From Fannyhessea vaginae DSM 15829 (GTDB taxonomy: Bacteria > Actinomycetota > Coriobacteriia > Coriobacteriales > Atopobiaceae): a stretch of DNA of 64,000 nt. The stretch is from the NCBI RefSeq assembly GCF_000159235.2, contig NZ_ACGK02000001.1, positions 310,001 to 374,000 on the forward strand, written 5' to 3'. The notes below the pieces were generated by a model. It saw nothing but the letters and a program-made list of their open reading frames with translations. It did no database searches and was not told the DNA's origin. This document shows, one piece after another, positions 35,276 through 44,836 of this stretch (its first letter is position 1; every line of letters begins with the position of its first letter). The position numbers and the translations under genes were made by a program.

Positions 35276-36346
35276 ATGGCTCCAAAAGCGCCTAAAATTT
35301 CAGTTATCATGCCTGCATACAATGTAGAGGGGTATGTTCAGCGTGCCGTTGAATCTTTGCAGCAGCAAACGCTTACTAACTTTGAGCTGCTGGTTGTAGA
35401 TGATGGTTCTACCGATAGAACGGGCGCTATTTTAGATGCCCTTGAAATGCGAGACACACGTATTACCGTTTTTCATACGCCCAATGCTGGTGCGCCTGCG
35501 GCTCGTAATTTTGCATTGGACAAAGCACGTGGATCATACGTTATGTTTACGGACGCCGATGACTGGGCAGACAATCACATGCTAGAAGATATGTACACCT
35601 ACGCCGTAAAACATGGTCTTGAGCTGGTAATATCTGGTTTTTATATCGATACGTATTATGGACGCGATAATCAGTTTACAACCGAAATCAAGCATTGCGA
35701 CACAAAGGTTTTTTCTTCTAGAGATGAATTTAGGCTGTTTGCGTATCGGCTTTTTGATGAAAATCAGCTCTATACGCCGTGGAATAAGCTCTTTTTGCGC
35801 GAGCGCATAGAGGCGATACATGCACGTTTTCGTAATACGTTTTGGGATGATTTTCCTTTTGTGCTTGATTATATTCGCGATTGCGAAAAAGTGGGCGTAT
35901 TGTCACAGCCGTACTATCATTTTATTCGTGCGCGTAAAGAGTCTGAAACTGCGCGTTGGCGTAAAGACATGTACCAAAAGCGCGAAGAAGAGCATGCGTG
36001 GATGTGCGATTTATACCAACACTGGAATTTACACGACGAACCTCACGCCTTTGAAATGATTCAAAGACGCTATATCGAGCGGCTTATTGGGTGTATCGAA
36101 AATGTTTGCAATCCTGCTTGTACACTTTCGGTGCCTCAAAAGCTGCAGCACATTAAAGATATGATTTCTACTCCACAGGCTCAAAAAGCTGTTATGTTTG
36201 CGCATCCTCGTTCTAAAATGATGGAGCTTATGCTTGTTCCTATTAGGCGCAAAAACGCACGTCTTTGCTATCAAGAAGGTAAATTTATTTCGTTTGTTAA
36301 ACGTCACAATGCACATTTGTTTGCCTTGCTTAAAGCACGGCGATAA
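35276..36346 (+). CDS. Glycosyltransferase family 2
   Basis: 356 residues from the ATG at 35276, with AGGAG 8 bases before. The GT-A fold shows SVIMPAYNVEGYV, VVDDGSTDRTG, GAPAARNFALDKARG and TDADDW, where DAD is the metal-binding DxD. The C-terminal third is helical with many basic residues and no membrane span. It likely adds sugars to a cell-surface polymer. Acceptor unknown. It is followed after 18 bases by pyrE. Confidence 0.9.
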   Translation: MAPKAPKISVIMPAYNVEGYVQRAVESLQQQTLTNFELLVVDDGSTDRTGAILDALEMRDTRITVFHTPNAGAPAARNFALDKARGSYVMFTDADDWADNHMLEDMYTYAVKHGLELVISGFYIDTYYGRDNQFTTEIKHCDTKVFSSRDEFRLFAYRLFDENQLYTPWNKLFLRERIEAIHARFRNTFWDDFPFVLDYIRDCEKVGVLSQPYYHFIRARKESETARWRKDMYQKREEEHAWMCDLYQHWNLHDEPHAFEMIQRRYIERLIGCIENVCNPACTLSVPQKLQHIKDMISTPQAQKAVMFAHPRSKMMELMLVPIRRKNARLCYQEGKFISFVKRHNAHLFALLKARR

Positions 36347-36364
36347 GTTATGAGGAGATAGACT

Positions 36365-37018
36365 ATGGCATCGGTTACACTTGCAACAAAACAAGAAATT
36401 GCTCATGCACTGCTGGCGGAGAAGGCTGTATTTCTTAACCCTTCGCATCCGTTTACATGGGCAAGTGGAATTATTAGCCCTATTTATTGCGACAATCGTT
36501 TAACTTTAAGCTATCCTGCTACCAGAACGCTCGTTGATGAGTCACTTGCCGCGCTGGTTATGCAGCTTTACCCTCAGACAGAGATTCTTATGGGAACTTC
36601 TACAGCAGGCATTGCGCACGCGGCAATTGCAGCTGATAGGCTTGGACTTCCTATGGGATATGTTCGTGGTTCTGCCAAAGATCACGGTCGCAAAAACCAA
36701 ATTGAAGGTCATCTTGAATCCCAGCAAAAATGTGTGGTTATCGAAGATCTTATCTCTACAGGTGGGAGCGTTTTGGATTGTGTTAATCCATTACGCGAGT
36801 TTGGTGCCGATGTTTTGGGTATTGTAAGCATATTTACCTATGGCATGCAAAAAGGTGTTGAACGCTTGGCAGCGGCTCATATTACCAACACAAGTTTGTG
36901 CGATTTAGATACCTTAGTTAAAGTTGCTGTAGAGGAACACTATATTCAGCCGTCCGACGAAGCTCGTCTTTTGGCGTTTAGAGATAATCCTGCTGATGAG
37001 TCGTGGCGCACTGCATAG
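36365..37018 (+). CDS. pyrE: Orotate phosphoribosyltransferase
   Basis: 217 residues. The PRPP-binding motif CVVIEDLISTGGSV and the catalytic loop with GSAKDHGRKNQIEG are visible. It makes OMP from orotate and PRPP in pyrimidine synthesis. GAGGAGAT lies upstream. Other pyr genes are not in the window; PRPP synthase (prs) is 4 kb away. Confidence 0.95.
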   Translation: MASVTLATKQEIAHALLAEKAVFLNPSHPFTWASGIISPIYCDNRLTLSYPATRTLVDESLAALVMQLYPQTEILMGTSTAGIAHAAIAADRLGLPMGYVRGSAKDHGRKNQIEGHLESQQKCVVIEDLISTGGSVLDCVNPLREFGADVLGIVSIFTYGMQKGVERLAAAHITNTSLCDLDTLVKVAVEEHYIQPSDEARLLAFRDNPADESWRTA

Positions 37019-37080
37019 TGCAGGTAACACAAAGCACGCCTTATTCAAAACATAACGAGCTTGTTGTCGCGCTTTTCATG

Positions 37081-37431
37081 CTATTTTTTGTTAATTACGT
37101 ATATATAAGCGCAATATCCCATGATACATGGCAGAATGTAGCCCGGAACGGTCCATATGCTATCCACAAGATGTGCAAGTACCGATAGGATTATGAGCAC
37201 GGGAAGCATTACCAAAAGGCGTTTTGCTTTTGTGTGAATATACGTTTTGTTATATCTTTCGCAGGATAGCTTATACCAGCTGTAAAGTGCATAACCGCTT
37301 ATTGCAAGTATATATATCACGTGGAGTAAATCACCGTAAATTGACGCACTCGTAAGAAAAACTAATGGACTTAAATATCCTATCAATAAACGGGAATCAA
37401 AACCCTCAATGAGTTTAGTCTTAGTTTTCAT
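37081..37431 (-). CDS. Hypothetical small membrane protein
   Basis: 116 residues with four hydrophobic segments (about 17-33, 36-50, 70-88 and 95-112) and a basic loop between the second and third. I do not recognise the family. The gene stands alone between pyrE (convergent) and the nfn operon. The 319-bp gap to nfnB holds only the nfn terminator. Confidence 0.65.
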   Translation of the reverse strand: MKTKTKLIEGFDSRLLIGYLSPLVFLTSASIYGDLLHVIYILAISGYALYSWYKLSCERYNKTYIHTKAKRLLVMLPVLIILSVLAHLVDSIWTVPGYILPCIMGYCAYIYVINKK

Positions 37432-37590
37432 AGCATCACCAGGTACCTACAACGGGATTGGGGTATGCAGCGCCCCAATCGGCTTCAATGTATCAGAAAA
37501 CTTTATGCATAAGATTAAGCCGATATATCAATGAGCGTGATGTCATATAAACTCCTTTTCTATTTTATACAGGAGCAATTTATATATGTC

Positions 37591-37632
37591 AAGAAAAAAA
37601 TCACCTTGATAACGCGAGGTATCAAGGTGATT
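37591..37632 (-). terminator. Rho-independent terminator of the nfn operon
   Basis: A perfect 13-bp stem (37599-37611 with 37620-37632) and an 8-base loop. On the minus strand it is followed by a run of eight T. It lies 118 bases after nfnB. Confidence 0.9.
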
Positions 37633-37750
37633 ATGAAGTACCAAATTACATAAGATAAAGCAGCAAGCACGCTAACCTAGTGGCTTTACACAAGCCTGTC
37701 ACGAGTAGCCAAATTTACACAAGCTTGCTGCGAATGCCTAAAAGACGTGT

Positions 37751-39157
37751 TTATGAGGCAAGAAGAGTCTTAGTTATGCTGGCAGCAGCGCGTTTACCAG
37801 CGCCCATTGCCAAAATAACCGTAGCTGCACCAGTTACAATGTCGCCACCTGCCCATATGCGCGGATTGGACGTGCGCCCGTCTTCGTCGGCGGTAATATA
37901 GCCCCATTTATTAAGCTCCATGCCGCCAATAAGTTTTGCAAATGGATTAGCATTAGTACCAATAGCCGATATAGCAACATCACACGCTATGGTTTCAAGT
38001 GCGCCTTCAATAGGAATTGGGCGCCTACGACCCGATTCATCGGGCTCGCCCAATTGCATTTTTTGAACTTTTACCCCACAAACACAGCCATCATCACCTG
38101 CAATAAATTCTACTGGTGCAACAAGAGGCATTACTTCAACGCCCTCTGCTTTGGCATGGTGAAGCTCTGCTTTGCGAGCAGGCATTTCTTCTTCGGTACG
38201 ACGATATGCAATAATCGCGCGTTTTGCGCCTAAACGTTTAGCTGTGCGAACCGCGTCCATAGCAACGTTGCCACCACCAAATACAACCACATTGCGGCCG
38301 TGTTTGGTAGGCGTGTCAAAGGTAGGAAAATTGTTTGCTTGCATAAGATTTGCACGCGTTAAATATTCATTAGCAAAAAAGACATTTGGTAAGTTTTCAC
38401 CTGGGATATTAAGAAACTTGGGCAAACCTGCACCCGTTCCTACAAAGAGCGCATCAAAACCCTTTTCGTCCAAAAGTTCTTGCGCGTTTGCCAAACGACC
38501 CATAACCGAGTTGTATTCAAACGTCACACCCAGTTTTTTAAGGCCATCTATCTCTCGTTTTACAATCTTTTTAGGAAGACGAAATTCGGGAATACCATAC
38601 ACCAAAACACCGCCCGCAGTAAAAAAGGCTTCAAAAATAGTTACATCAAAGCCGTTGCGCGCCAGCTCACCAGCGCATGCTATACCTGCAGGACCCGATC
38701 CAATGATGGCAACTTTTTTACCATTTTTTGCCTTCATTTTGGGTGCACCAGCAAGCTCGCTTCGGTCGCCTAAAAAGCGTTCAAGCTGACCAATAGCAAC
38801 AGGTTTACCTCTGCGTCCGCGCACACAAACGCCCTCGCATTGTGTCTCCTGGGGGCATACACGCCCACAAATTGCAGGGAGTAAAGATTGTTCATGGATA
38901 ATATCTAAACCTTCGCCATATTTTCCTTCGTAAATCTTTTGTATAAATGCTGGTATATTGATATTTACGGGGCATCCCTCTACGCATAGCGGCTTTTTAC
39001 AACGAAGACAACGCTGTGCTTCAGCTTGAGCCATTTCAACCGTAAAACCCTTATCAACAGGACGAAAATCTTTTGCGCGAAGTTCTGCAGGCTCTTCGTT
39101 ATCGGCCATACGATCGGCTTTCATGTTGGGCATCCAACGTTCTTTTACTTCGGGCAT
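37751..39157 (-). CDS. nfnB: NfnB-type NAD(P)H oxidoreductase, GltD-like large subunit
   Basis: 468 residues. The N-terminal iron-sulfur domain has CLRCKKPLCVEGCPV and CGRVCPQETQCEGVCV. FAD binding is seen at IIGSGPAGIACAGELA and NAD(P) binding at VVVFGGGNVAMDAVRTAKRLG. The length and partner gene fit NfnB of the electron-bifurcating NADH-dependent ferredoxin:NADP oxidoreductase rather than GltD, since no large glutamate synthase subunit is nearby. Reduced ferredoxin and NADH would yield NADPH. The N-terminus overlaps the end of nfnA by 13 bases. Confidence 0.88.
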   Translation of the reverse strand: MPEVKERWMPNMKADRMADNEEPAELRAKDFRPVDKGFTVEMAQAEAQRCLRCKKPLCVEGCPVNINIPAFIQKIYEGKYGEGLDIIHEQSLLPAICGRVCPQETQCEGVCVRGRRGKPVAIGQLERFLGDRSELAGAPKMKAKNGKKVAIIGSGPAGIACAGELARNGFDVTIFEAFFTAGGVLVYGIPEFRLPKKIVKREIDGLKKLGVTFEYNSVMGRLANAQELLDEKGFDALFVGTGAGLPKFLNIPGENLPNVFFANEYLTRANLMQANNFPTFDTPTKHGRNVVVFGGGNVAMDAVRTAKRLGAKRAIIAYRRTEEEMPARKAELHHAKAEGVEVMPLVAPVEFIAGDDGCVCGVKVQKMQLGEPDESGRRRPIPIEGALETIACDVAISAIGTNANPFAKLIGGMELNKWGYITADEDGRTSNPRIWAGGDIVTGAATVILAMGAGKRAAASITKTLLAS

Positions 39158-39987
39158 GACTGACTCTTTTCCTCGTATGCTTCAAGCGATTCGGCTTCTT
39201 CTTGTCGGTAGGCGCCAAGTCGCGCGCGCAGGTCATCCCAGTCGACAAGCGTTGCATCAAAATCAGGGCCGTCTACGCACGCAAACTTTGTTTGTCCACC
39301 CACTTCAACGCGGCAACAGCCACACATTCCAGTTCCATCCACCATAATAGGGTTAAGCGAAGCAATAATAGGAACGTTGTATTTTTGTGCGGTAATGGTC
39401 GAAAAACGCATCATAGGAACAGGACCCACGCAAAAAACTCGGTCGATAGCGCCTTGGTTGCAAAGACGCTCAAGCGGAGCGGTAACTACGCCTTTCTCGC
39501 CATACGAGCCATCATCTGTGGTAATGTGAATATGGTCTTGAGGTAATAGCTCTTTGAACTGCGGCTCTAACAATAAAAGTTCTTTAGACCGCGCGCCCAT
39601 AATGGCATGTACCTCGCATCCAGCTTTGGATAACAGCTTTGCAACGGGGAATGCAATTGCCAATCCTACGCCGCCGCCAATGACTGTCCAGCGACCTTCA
39701 TGCATTTCTGTTGGCTTGCCTAAAGGGCCTGTTACATCAAGGAGTTCCTGACCTGCCTCAAATTGTGAAAGCAGGTAGGTTGTTTTCCCAATGCACATAA
39801 AAATGAACTCGATCCAGCCTTCTTGCTTATTCCAGTTGGCAAGCGTAAACGGCACGCGCTCTCCCGTTTCGTCGGCACGAACCATCAAAAATTGACCAGC
39901 ATGAGCGTGTTTGGCAATTTCGGGAGCGTACACGCGAAATTGAAACACTTTTTCTGAGTATTGTTTTTTCTCGAGAATTTTATACAT
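39145..39987 (-). CDS. nfnA: NfnA-type ferredoxin-NADP reductase, small subunit
   Basis: 280 residues from the ATG at 39987, with GGAGAGGA nine bases upstream; the longer frame adds an unrelated leader. The FAD-binding domain has the RVPFT motif, the NAD-binding domain has GGGVGLAIAFPVAKLL, and the C-terminal [2Fe-2S] site reads GTGMCGCCRVEV with CVDGPDF. PyrK has the same fold, but the adjacent GltD-like gene favours NfnA. Together the pair is a soluble transhydrogenase that helps anaerobes supply NADPH. Confidence 0.87.
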   Translation of the reverse strand: MYKILEKKQYSEKVFQFRVYAPEIAKHAHAGQFLMVRADETGERVPFTLANWNKQEGWIEFIFMCIGKTTYLLSQFEAGQELLDVTGPLGKPTEMHEGRWTVIGGGVGLAIAFPVAKLLSKAGCEVHAIMGARSKELLLLEPQFKELLPQDHIHITTDDGSYGEKGVVTAPLERLCNQGAIDRVFCVGPVPMMRFSTITAQKYNVPIIASLNPIMVDGTGMCGCCRVEVGGQTKFACVDGPDFDATLVDWDDLRARLGAYRQEEAESLEAYEEKSQSCPK

Positions 39988-40110
39988 TGCGCATGATCCT
40001 CTCCTTGATGACAACACACATCCCCCAATGTATGCGCATCACATGTGGCACAACGTTCCCCTTTAACGATGTACCGAATGCAAATCTTCATACCAATACT
40101 AGCAATATTT

Positions 40111-40719
40111 TTATGAATTATCGGCAAGAGTTTTTTGGAAGCCGTTTGCCAGACATTTTTGACAAGTCACCGACGCAGCGTCTACCGCAAAGTCAAAAAG
40201 TTCTTGCTGCTTGCCGCGCACGGGTGTAAGAACATAGGTGGCTAAGCTCATACGCCCTGATGGTCTGCCAATGCCGCATTTAAGGCGAGCGAAATCAGAA
40301 GTTTGCAACTTCTGCGCAAGCGAGCGTAAACCGTTGTGCCCATTGAGTCCGCCGCCCCATTTGAGCTTTACGTTTCCTAAGTCCATATCGCAGTCGTCGT
40401 GGAGTACAAGCATATCACGTGTAGTGAGCTTAAGTTCTCGCAAAAGTTTTGAAACAGGGCCTCCAGAAGTATTCATATAGCCCTGTGGTTTTGCGATGTA
40501 TACCATCGAGCCATCACCACGTGGAGCTGCTGCTACTAAGCACCCTGCTTGAGATTTCCAATAGCTGGCATGCAAGTTGCGTGCGAGGGCATCACACGCC
40601 TCAAAGCCAATATTATGAGGCGTGCGCGCATATTCTGCTCCAGGATTTCCCAAACCAATGATACACGATATCTGTGGTGGGATATGTTTTGGTGTAAAAA
40701 GATTGTCGCGGGACATCAA
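40111..40719 (-). CDS. pth: Peptidyl-tRNA hydrolase
   Basis: 202 residues. GLGNPGAEYARTPHNIGF holds the catalytic histidine, and KPQGYMNTSG and LHDDCDMDLGNVKLKWGGGLNGHNGLRS complete the active site. It recycles peptidyl-tRNA released by stalled ribosomes. It lies five bases after prs in a glmU-prs-pth operon, a common grouping. Confidence 0.96.
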   Translation of the reverse strand: MMSRDNLFTPKHIPPQISCIIGLGNPGAEYARTPHNIGFEACDALARNLHASYWKSQAGCLVAAAPRGDGSMVYIAKPQGYMNTSGGPVSKLLRELKLTTRDMLVLHDDCDMDLGNVKLKWGGGLNGHNGLRSLAQKLQTSDFARLKCGIGRPSGRMSLATYVLTPVRGKQQELFDFAVDAASVTCQKCLANGFQKTLADNS

Positions 40720-40724
40720 ACGAG

Positions 40725-41720
40725 CTACATCTCTGAGTTTCCAGCACCCGATTCAGAAACTGAATGGTTGGTATAAACGTTGTAAATACAATTTGCCACA
40801 GTTTCTGCAACGGTGATTGATTTAATTTTAGAACCAGGTGTGTTGGCTACTGGACAAGGGATTGCATCTGTTACCACACATTCAACAATAGGAGCATTTT
40901 CAAGACGAGAAATAGCTTCTCCCGAGAACACACCGTGTGTTGCAGAAACGTAAATATCTCCTGCGCCCATTTCTTTAAGTTTGGTGATAGAGCCTACCAA
41001 GGTACCTGCGGTATCAATCATATCGTCGTTAATAATGCACGTTTTGCCTTTAATGTTACCAATAATGCCCATAACTTCGGCAGCATTGTGCTTGGGACGA
41101 CTTTTGTGCGCAATGGCAACTTCGCAGCCCAGGTAATCAGACAATTTTTTGGCAACTTTTGCACGTCCCATATCTGGCGATACAACCACGGTGTTGTTCC
41201 AGTCAAAATCTTTTTTCTTAAAGTAATCACCAAACAGATAAAGGGCTGTTAAGTGCGTTACGGGAATATCAAAGAATCCTTGAATTTGGCCAGAGTGTAA
41301 ATCAACCGTGATAATCCGATCTACTCCTGCAGCTTCAAGCAGGTTAGCAACTAAACGCGCGGTAATAGGCTCGCGTGAGGATGCTTTACGGTCTTGACGT
41401 GCATATCCGTAGTGGGGGATAACCGCGGTAAAGCTTGCGGCCGATGCACGTGAAGCGGCATCTGCAACAATAAGGGTTTCCATCAGCAAATCATTAACAT
41501 TTTTACCTGCAATACTTTGAATGAAGAATACTTCATCGCCGCGAACGGATTCCATAAAACGTGCGTAAATTTCACCGTTTGCAAATTGGTTAAGCGTCAA
41601 ACCTTGAAGCTGAAGATGTAAAACATTTGCAATGCGTTCAGAAAGCTCGGTTGCACCATGACCGGCATACAACTTGATCTCTTTTTGATACGCAGTTGGC
41701 TCGCATAGTTTTTCGTACAT
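40725..41720 (-). CDS. prs: Ribose-phosphate pyrophosphokinase
   Basis: 331 residues. YGYARQDRKASSREPITARL is the catalytic loop and CIINDDMIDTAGTL the PRPP-binding motif. It makes PRPP from ribose 5-phosphate and ATP for nucleotides (including pyrE in this window). GAAAGAGGAC precedes the ATG. It is directly downstream of glmU with a 2-base gap. Confidence 0.96.
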   Translation of the reverse strand: MYEKLCEPTAYQKEIKLYAGHGATELSERIANVLHLQLQGLTLNQFANGEIYARFMESVRGDEVFFIQSIAGKNVNDLLMETLIVADAASRASAASFTAVIPHYGYARQDRKASSREPITARLVANLLEAAGVDRIITVDLHSGQIQGFFDIPVTHLTALYLFGDYFKKKDFDWNNTVVVSPDMGRAKVAKKLSDYLGCEVAIAHKSRPKHNAAEVMGIIGNIKGKTCIINDDMIDTAGTLVGSITKLKEMGAGDIYVSATHGVFSGEAISRLENAPIVECVVTDAIPCPVANTPGSKIKSITVAETVANCIYNVYTNHSVSESGAGNSEM

Positions 41721-41722
41721 GC

Positions 41723-43129
41723 TTAGTCCTCTTTCTTAAGCTTATCCCAATACTGATTTGCCCAATCCTTTTTTATGAGCTGCGAAGAACGCTCTATTGC
41801 AAGTGATCCTGCAGGAACGTCCTTGGTAATACAAGAACTTGCACCAATAAGTGCATTGTCTCCAATAGTAACAGGTGCCACCATCATAGTATCGCTTCCG
41901 ATAAATACGTGGTTGCCAATTTCGGTATGGCTTTTGTGTTTGCCATCGTAATTGCAGGTAATAGAGCCGCCACCAATATTAACGTCAGATCCTAAACGGG
42001 CATCGCCAATATAGGATAAGTGAGGAACTTTTGAGCGCTCTCCAATTTCTGAACCCTTAATTTCTACATGAGTTCCTGCTTTAGCATTATGTTTTAGATG
42101 CGCATTGCCACGAATATATGCACGCGGTCCGCAAACTACGCCATCGTCAATGCATGAGTCTACAATAACTGTTTCGTCTACAATGCACCCGTTTCCTACG
42201 GTTGCATTTGTCAGCCTGCTTTGAGGGCCAATAACACAATCTGATCCTATACGTGTTGAGCCCCATAAAAATGTTTGAGGTAAAAGTTCGCAGTCTTGGC
42301 CAATGCATACCTCAGGTCCAACCCATACTTGGTGCGGATCCAGCATGCTTACGCCTTGTTCCATAAGGTGCTCATTGATACGCATTTGCATAATTTTAGT
42401 TACCTGTGTCAGTTGTATGCGACTGTTGACCCCTAAAACTTCGCGATAATCCTCAATATGAAGCGCGGCTACTGGTTGTTTGAGCTTGCGATAAAGTCCA
42501 ATCATATCGGTGAGATAGTATTCGTGCTGAGCATTTTCGCAGGTAAGTTCATCTATGTGTTGAGAAAGACGTCCACCGCAAAAACAGTACACGCCCGAAT
42601 TACATTCAGTGAGTTGTTCACGCTGCTGCGGGGTGCAATCTTTATCTTCTATAATTTGTGAAATTTGATCGTTTTCAAAGGTAAGACGACCGTATCCTGC
42701 GCAGTTAGGAGGTGTCATGCTTATAACCGAGCAGGCATTGTGGTGCTCTTTATTAAAAGAAACAAGATTTTGTATAGTTTGAGGAGTAATTAAAGGCGAG
42801 TCGCCGTAAAGTACGACAACAGGACCTTGAAAGCTGCCTAATTGCTCCTTTACACAAAGAACAGCGTGACCTGTTCCTCGTTGTTCGCGCTGTTCTACAA
42901 AAGTAAGTTGTTGCACCTGGTCTTTAAAGTTAATTTTGTCAAAATACGAACGTATTTCTTCTCCTTTATGACCAACTACTATGATAATGTGAGTAGCTCC
43001 TGCTTGTTGTGCTGCTTGAGCTGTCCACCAAATAAGTGGCTTATCAAGTAATTTATGCATAACTTTGGAGTGATGAGATTTCATGCGTTTACCCTCGCCA
43101 GCAGCAAGGATGATTGCAGTCATGGGCAT
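41723..43129 (-). CDS. glmU: Bifunctional UDP-N-acetylglucosamine pyrophosphorylase / glucosamine-1-phosphate acetyltransferase
   Basis: 468 residues. The N-terminal uridylyltransferase has LAAGEGKRMKS and VVLYGDSPL. The C-terminal left-handed beta-helix with hexapeptide repeats carries the acetyltransferase, with GTHVEIKGSEIGERSKVPHLSYIGDA. It makes UDP-GlcNAc for the cell wall. AAAGG sits eight bases before the ATG at 43129. Confidence 0.96.
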   Translation of the reverse strand: MPMTAIILAAGEGKRMKSHHSKVMHKLLDKPLIWWTAQAAQQAGATHIIIVVGHKGEEIRSYFDKINFKDQVQQLTFVEQREQRGTGHAVLCVKEQLGSFQGPVVVLYGDSPLITPQTIQNLVSFNKEHHNACSVISMTPPNCAGYGRLTFENDQISQIIEDKDCTPQQREQLTECNSGVYCFCGGRLSQHIDELTCENAQHEYYLTDMIGLYRKLKQPVAALHIEDYREVLGVNSRIQLTQVTKIMQMRINEHLMEQGVSMLDPHQVWVGPEVCIGQDCELLPQTFLWGSTRIGSDCVIGPQSRLTNATVGNGCIVDETVIVDSCIDDGVVCGPRAYIRGNAHLKHNAKAGTHVEIKGSEIGERSKVPHLSYIGDARLGSDVNIGGGSITCNYDGKHKSHTEIGNHVFIGSDTMMVAPVTIGDNALIGASSCITKDVPAGSLAIERSSQLIKKDWANQYWDKLKKED

Positions 43130-43324
43130 ACGACGTGCCTTTCAATACATTGTGTATAGAAACATCATTAGTATCTCACATTTTATGATTTATAAAAGAG
43201 TGATATAAAAGAGAAGAAAATAAAACAAAAAAGTCAAGAGTGAAGCGATGTAAAATCAAACCTCATGAAAAAGTTGAGAGCGGAAGCCCTGTATAAAGGA
43301 AGCTCTGGATAAACAAAGTCTAAT

Positions 43325-43350
43325 AAAAAAGCCAAGCAAAAGCTTGGCTA
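43325..43350 (-). terminator. Terminator of tRNA-Gln
   Basis: GCCAAGC and GCTTGGC pair around AAAA, with a T run on the minus strand, 11 bases after the tRNA 3' end. It prevents readthrough into the glmU leader. Confidence 0.85.
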
Positions 43351-43361
43351 ATCATAAACAA

Positions 43362-43435
43362 TGGCTGGAGCAGCAGGGATCGAACCTACATTCCAGGTAC
43401 CAAAAACCTGTGTCCTACCATTGGACGATGCTCCA
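43362..43435 (-). tRNA. tRNA-Gln (anticodon TTG)
   Basis: 74 bases with CCA encoded. The acceptor stem pairs TGGAGCA with TGCTCCA, the D stem GTCC with GGAC, the anticodon stem CAGGT with ACCTG around TTTTGGT (anticodon TTG), and the T arm contains TTCGATC. It stands alone with its own terminator. Confidence 0.97.
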
Positions 43436-43607
43436 TTGTGCGCTTAAGTAGACTATCATATTTCTGTATAGCGTGCAAGTACGAAGTAATAACATTTCTA
43501 TATCTCAAGAGGCGCACACAAAAGTGTGTTTATGTTGCATGCGCTCCTTCGATTACGATTACTCCCCTTATATGTTGTCACATCTGTTGGTAAAGCTTGT
43601 TAGCTTG

Positions 43608-44528
43608 TTACTGTGCATATGTTGCACAGAGTGCATCAAGGAGCATAACCGCAATAGTTTGTGCATCTGAGGTGGTAAACGTTCCGTCATAGCTTAAGCC
43701 TTCGGGCAGCTCAAGCCGAACAACGTGTGCGTTTGTGCACTCGTCACAACAAACCGCTTGAAGGCGTTGTGGGAGCGTTTCGATATTATCGCACGAAAGG
43801 GTTGGCACGCTTAGCACATGAGAATCTTTCGCAGGAGCCTCGGTGGAGAGCACAAAGATGCTCGTTAAATTTTGAGGAGCATTATCAATAGTTTCAAGCA
43901 GAGCAATGCCGCTTTTCTCGCTTGTTGCCGAAGCAAGATTCCATATTCTACCAGCAATGTTTCTTGAGATAGGATCTTGTGCGGTAAGACCTATATGAAT
44001 GCGCTCTAACACATCGGCTGCGCGAGAAAATGTCATCTTTCCCATCACTTGTACCGATGCGCTTTTTTGTCCCTCCCATACGTGATGAAGACGCTCTATT
44101 GCATCAAAGGTGTCTTGAAATGCCATACCATCACCAAGAGATCCTTGACTTTCCTGAAATTCTTTAACTGCAGCCTCGGTATGGACACCATAATATCCGT
44201 CAGCCTCTCCGCAGGAAAAACCTAAGATATTCAAGCATGTTTGCAGCTGTTTAACATCGTTTCCGTGAAAGTTGGGTAAACGCAAGTAAAGCGTTCGGTC
44301 GCCCATAGTATATGATGCGTCTACAAGCTCTGACCACATTTGTTTGTCTACGTCTGAGCTCAGCGAAAGATTATGATCAAGGCGAAATTTTCCCACGGCT
44401 CGTGCAGTTGACGCGCCAAAGTGCTGTTGTTTAATTTCAGATGAATCGATAGCGTAATCCAGGCGTGTTAGACGACTTTGAATATCCTCAACAGCCGCTC
44501 CCGTTGACCCTTCACGAATCGGGTTCAT
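43608..44528 (-). CDS. Peptidoglycan-binding domain protein, CwlM-like without a visible amidase motif
   Basis: 306 residues from the ATG at 44528, right after AAGGAGG. Two PG_binding_1 domains are visible at about 1-65 (GSTGAAVEDIQSRLTRLDY) and 78-145 (GNDVKQLQTCLNILGFSCG, then DGYYGVHTEAAVKEFQ). The C-terminal half has no recognisable zinc-amidase residues such as an HGG motif. There is no signal peptide, so it is probably cytoplasmic. Actinobacterial CwlM has a similar N-terminus and regulates MurA, but equivalence here is a guess. Confidence 0.7.
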   Translation of the reverse strand: MNPIREGSTGAAVEDIQSRLTRLDYAIDSSEIKQQHFGASTARAVGKFRLDHNLSLSSDVDKQMWSELVDASYTMGDRTLYLRLPNFHGNDVKQLQTCLNILGFSCGEADGYYGVHTEAAVKEFQESQGSLGDGMAFQDTFDAIERLHHVWEGQKSASVQVMGKMTFSRAADVLERIHIGLTAQDPISRNIAGRIWNLASATSEKSGIALLETIDNAPQNLTSIFVLSTEAPAKDSHVLSVPTLSCDNIETLPQRLQAVCCDECTNAHVVRLELPEGLSYDGTFTTSDAQTIAVMLLDALCATYAQ

Positions 44529-44836
44529 AAATCCTCCTTGTAACATGCTTTTATGAGCTCAATGCTACTTTATAGGCCGTAAGCATTAAGCTTGGTAGTG
44601 TTTCATGTGAGCAATAGTGTGGTTTATAATTCAACATAACCAATTCGTATTGTATAAAAAAACTCCATGATGTATACGAAAGTTTTAGAATTTGCGAACG
44701 TTTTCACGAACAAACAACGAAACGAATCTCACGTCCGCGCGTATCCATGTGTAATTGTGGGCGTTTATATGTTTTGCTTGAGCAACTTGGCACGGTTGAA
44801 CACGAACTTACGACTAAACCTCCCTTTACGCATACC
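44529..44836. other. Intergenic region, no gene seen
   Basis: 308 bp between two minus-strand genes. It should hold the promoter of the peptidoglycan-binding gene. A plus-strand frame from 44667 has no ribosome binding site or family resemblance and runs into the neighbouring gene. Confidence 0.5.

Noticed and set aside
37751..39157. Glutamate synthase small subunit (GltD)
   Set aside because: No large subunit is nearby, and the overlapping partner is a PyrK/NfnA-like flavoprotein, which fits NfnAB better.
39145..39987. Dihydroorotate dehydrogenase electron transfer subunit (PyrK)
   Set aside because: No pyrD is adjacent; pyrE is 2 kb away on the other strand, and the coupled gene is NfnB-like.
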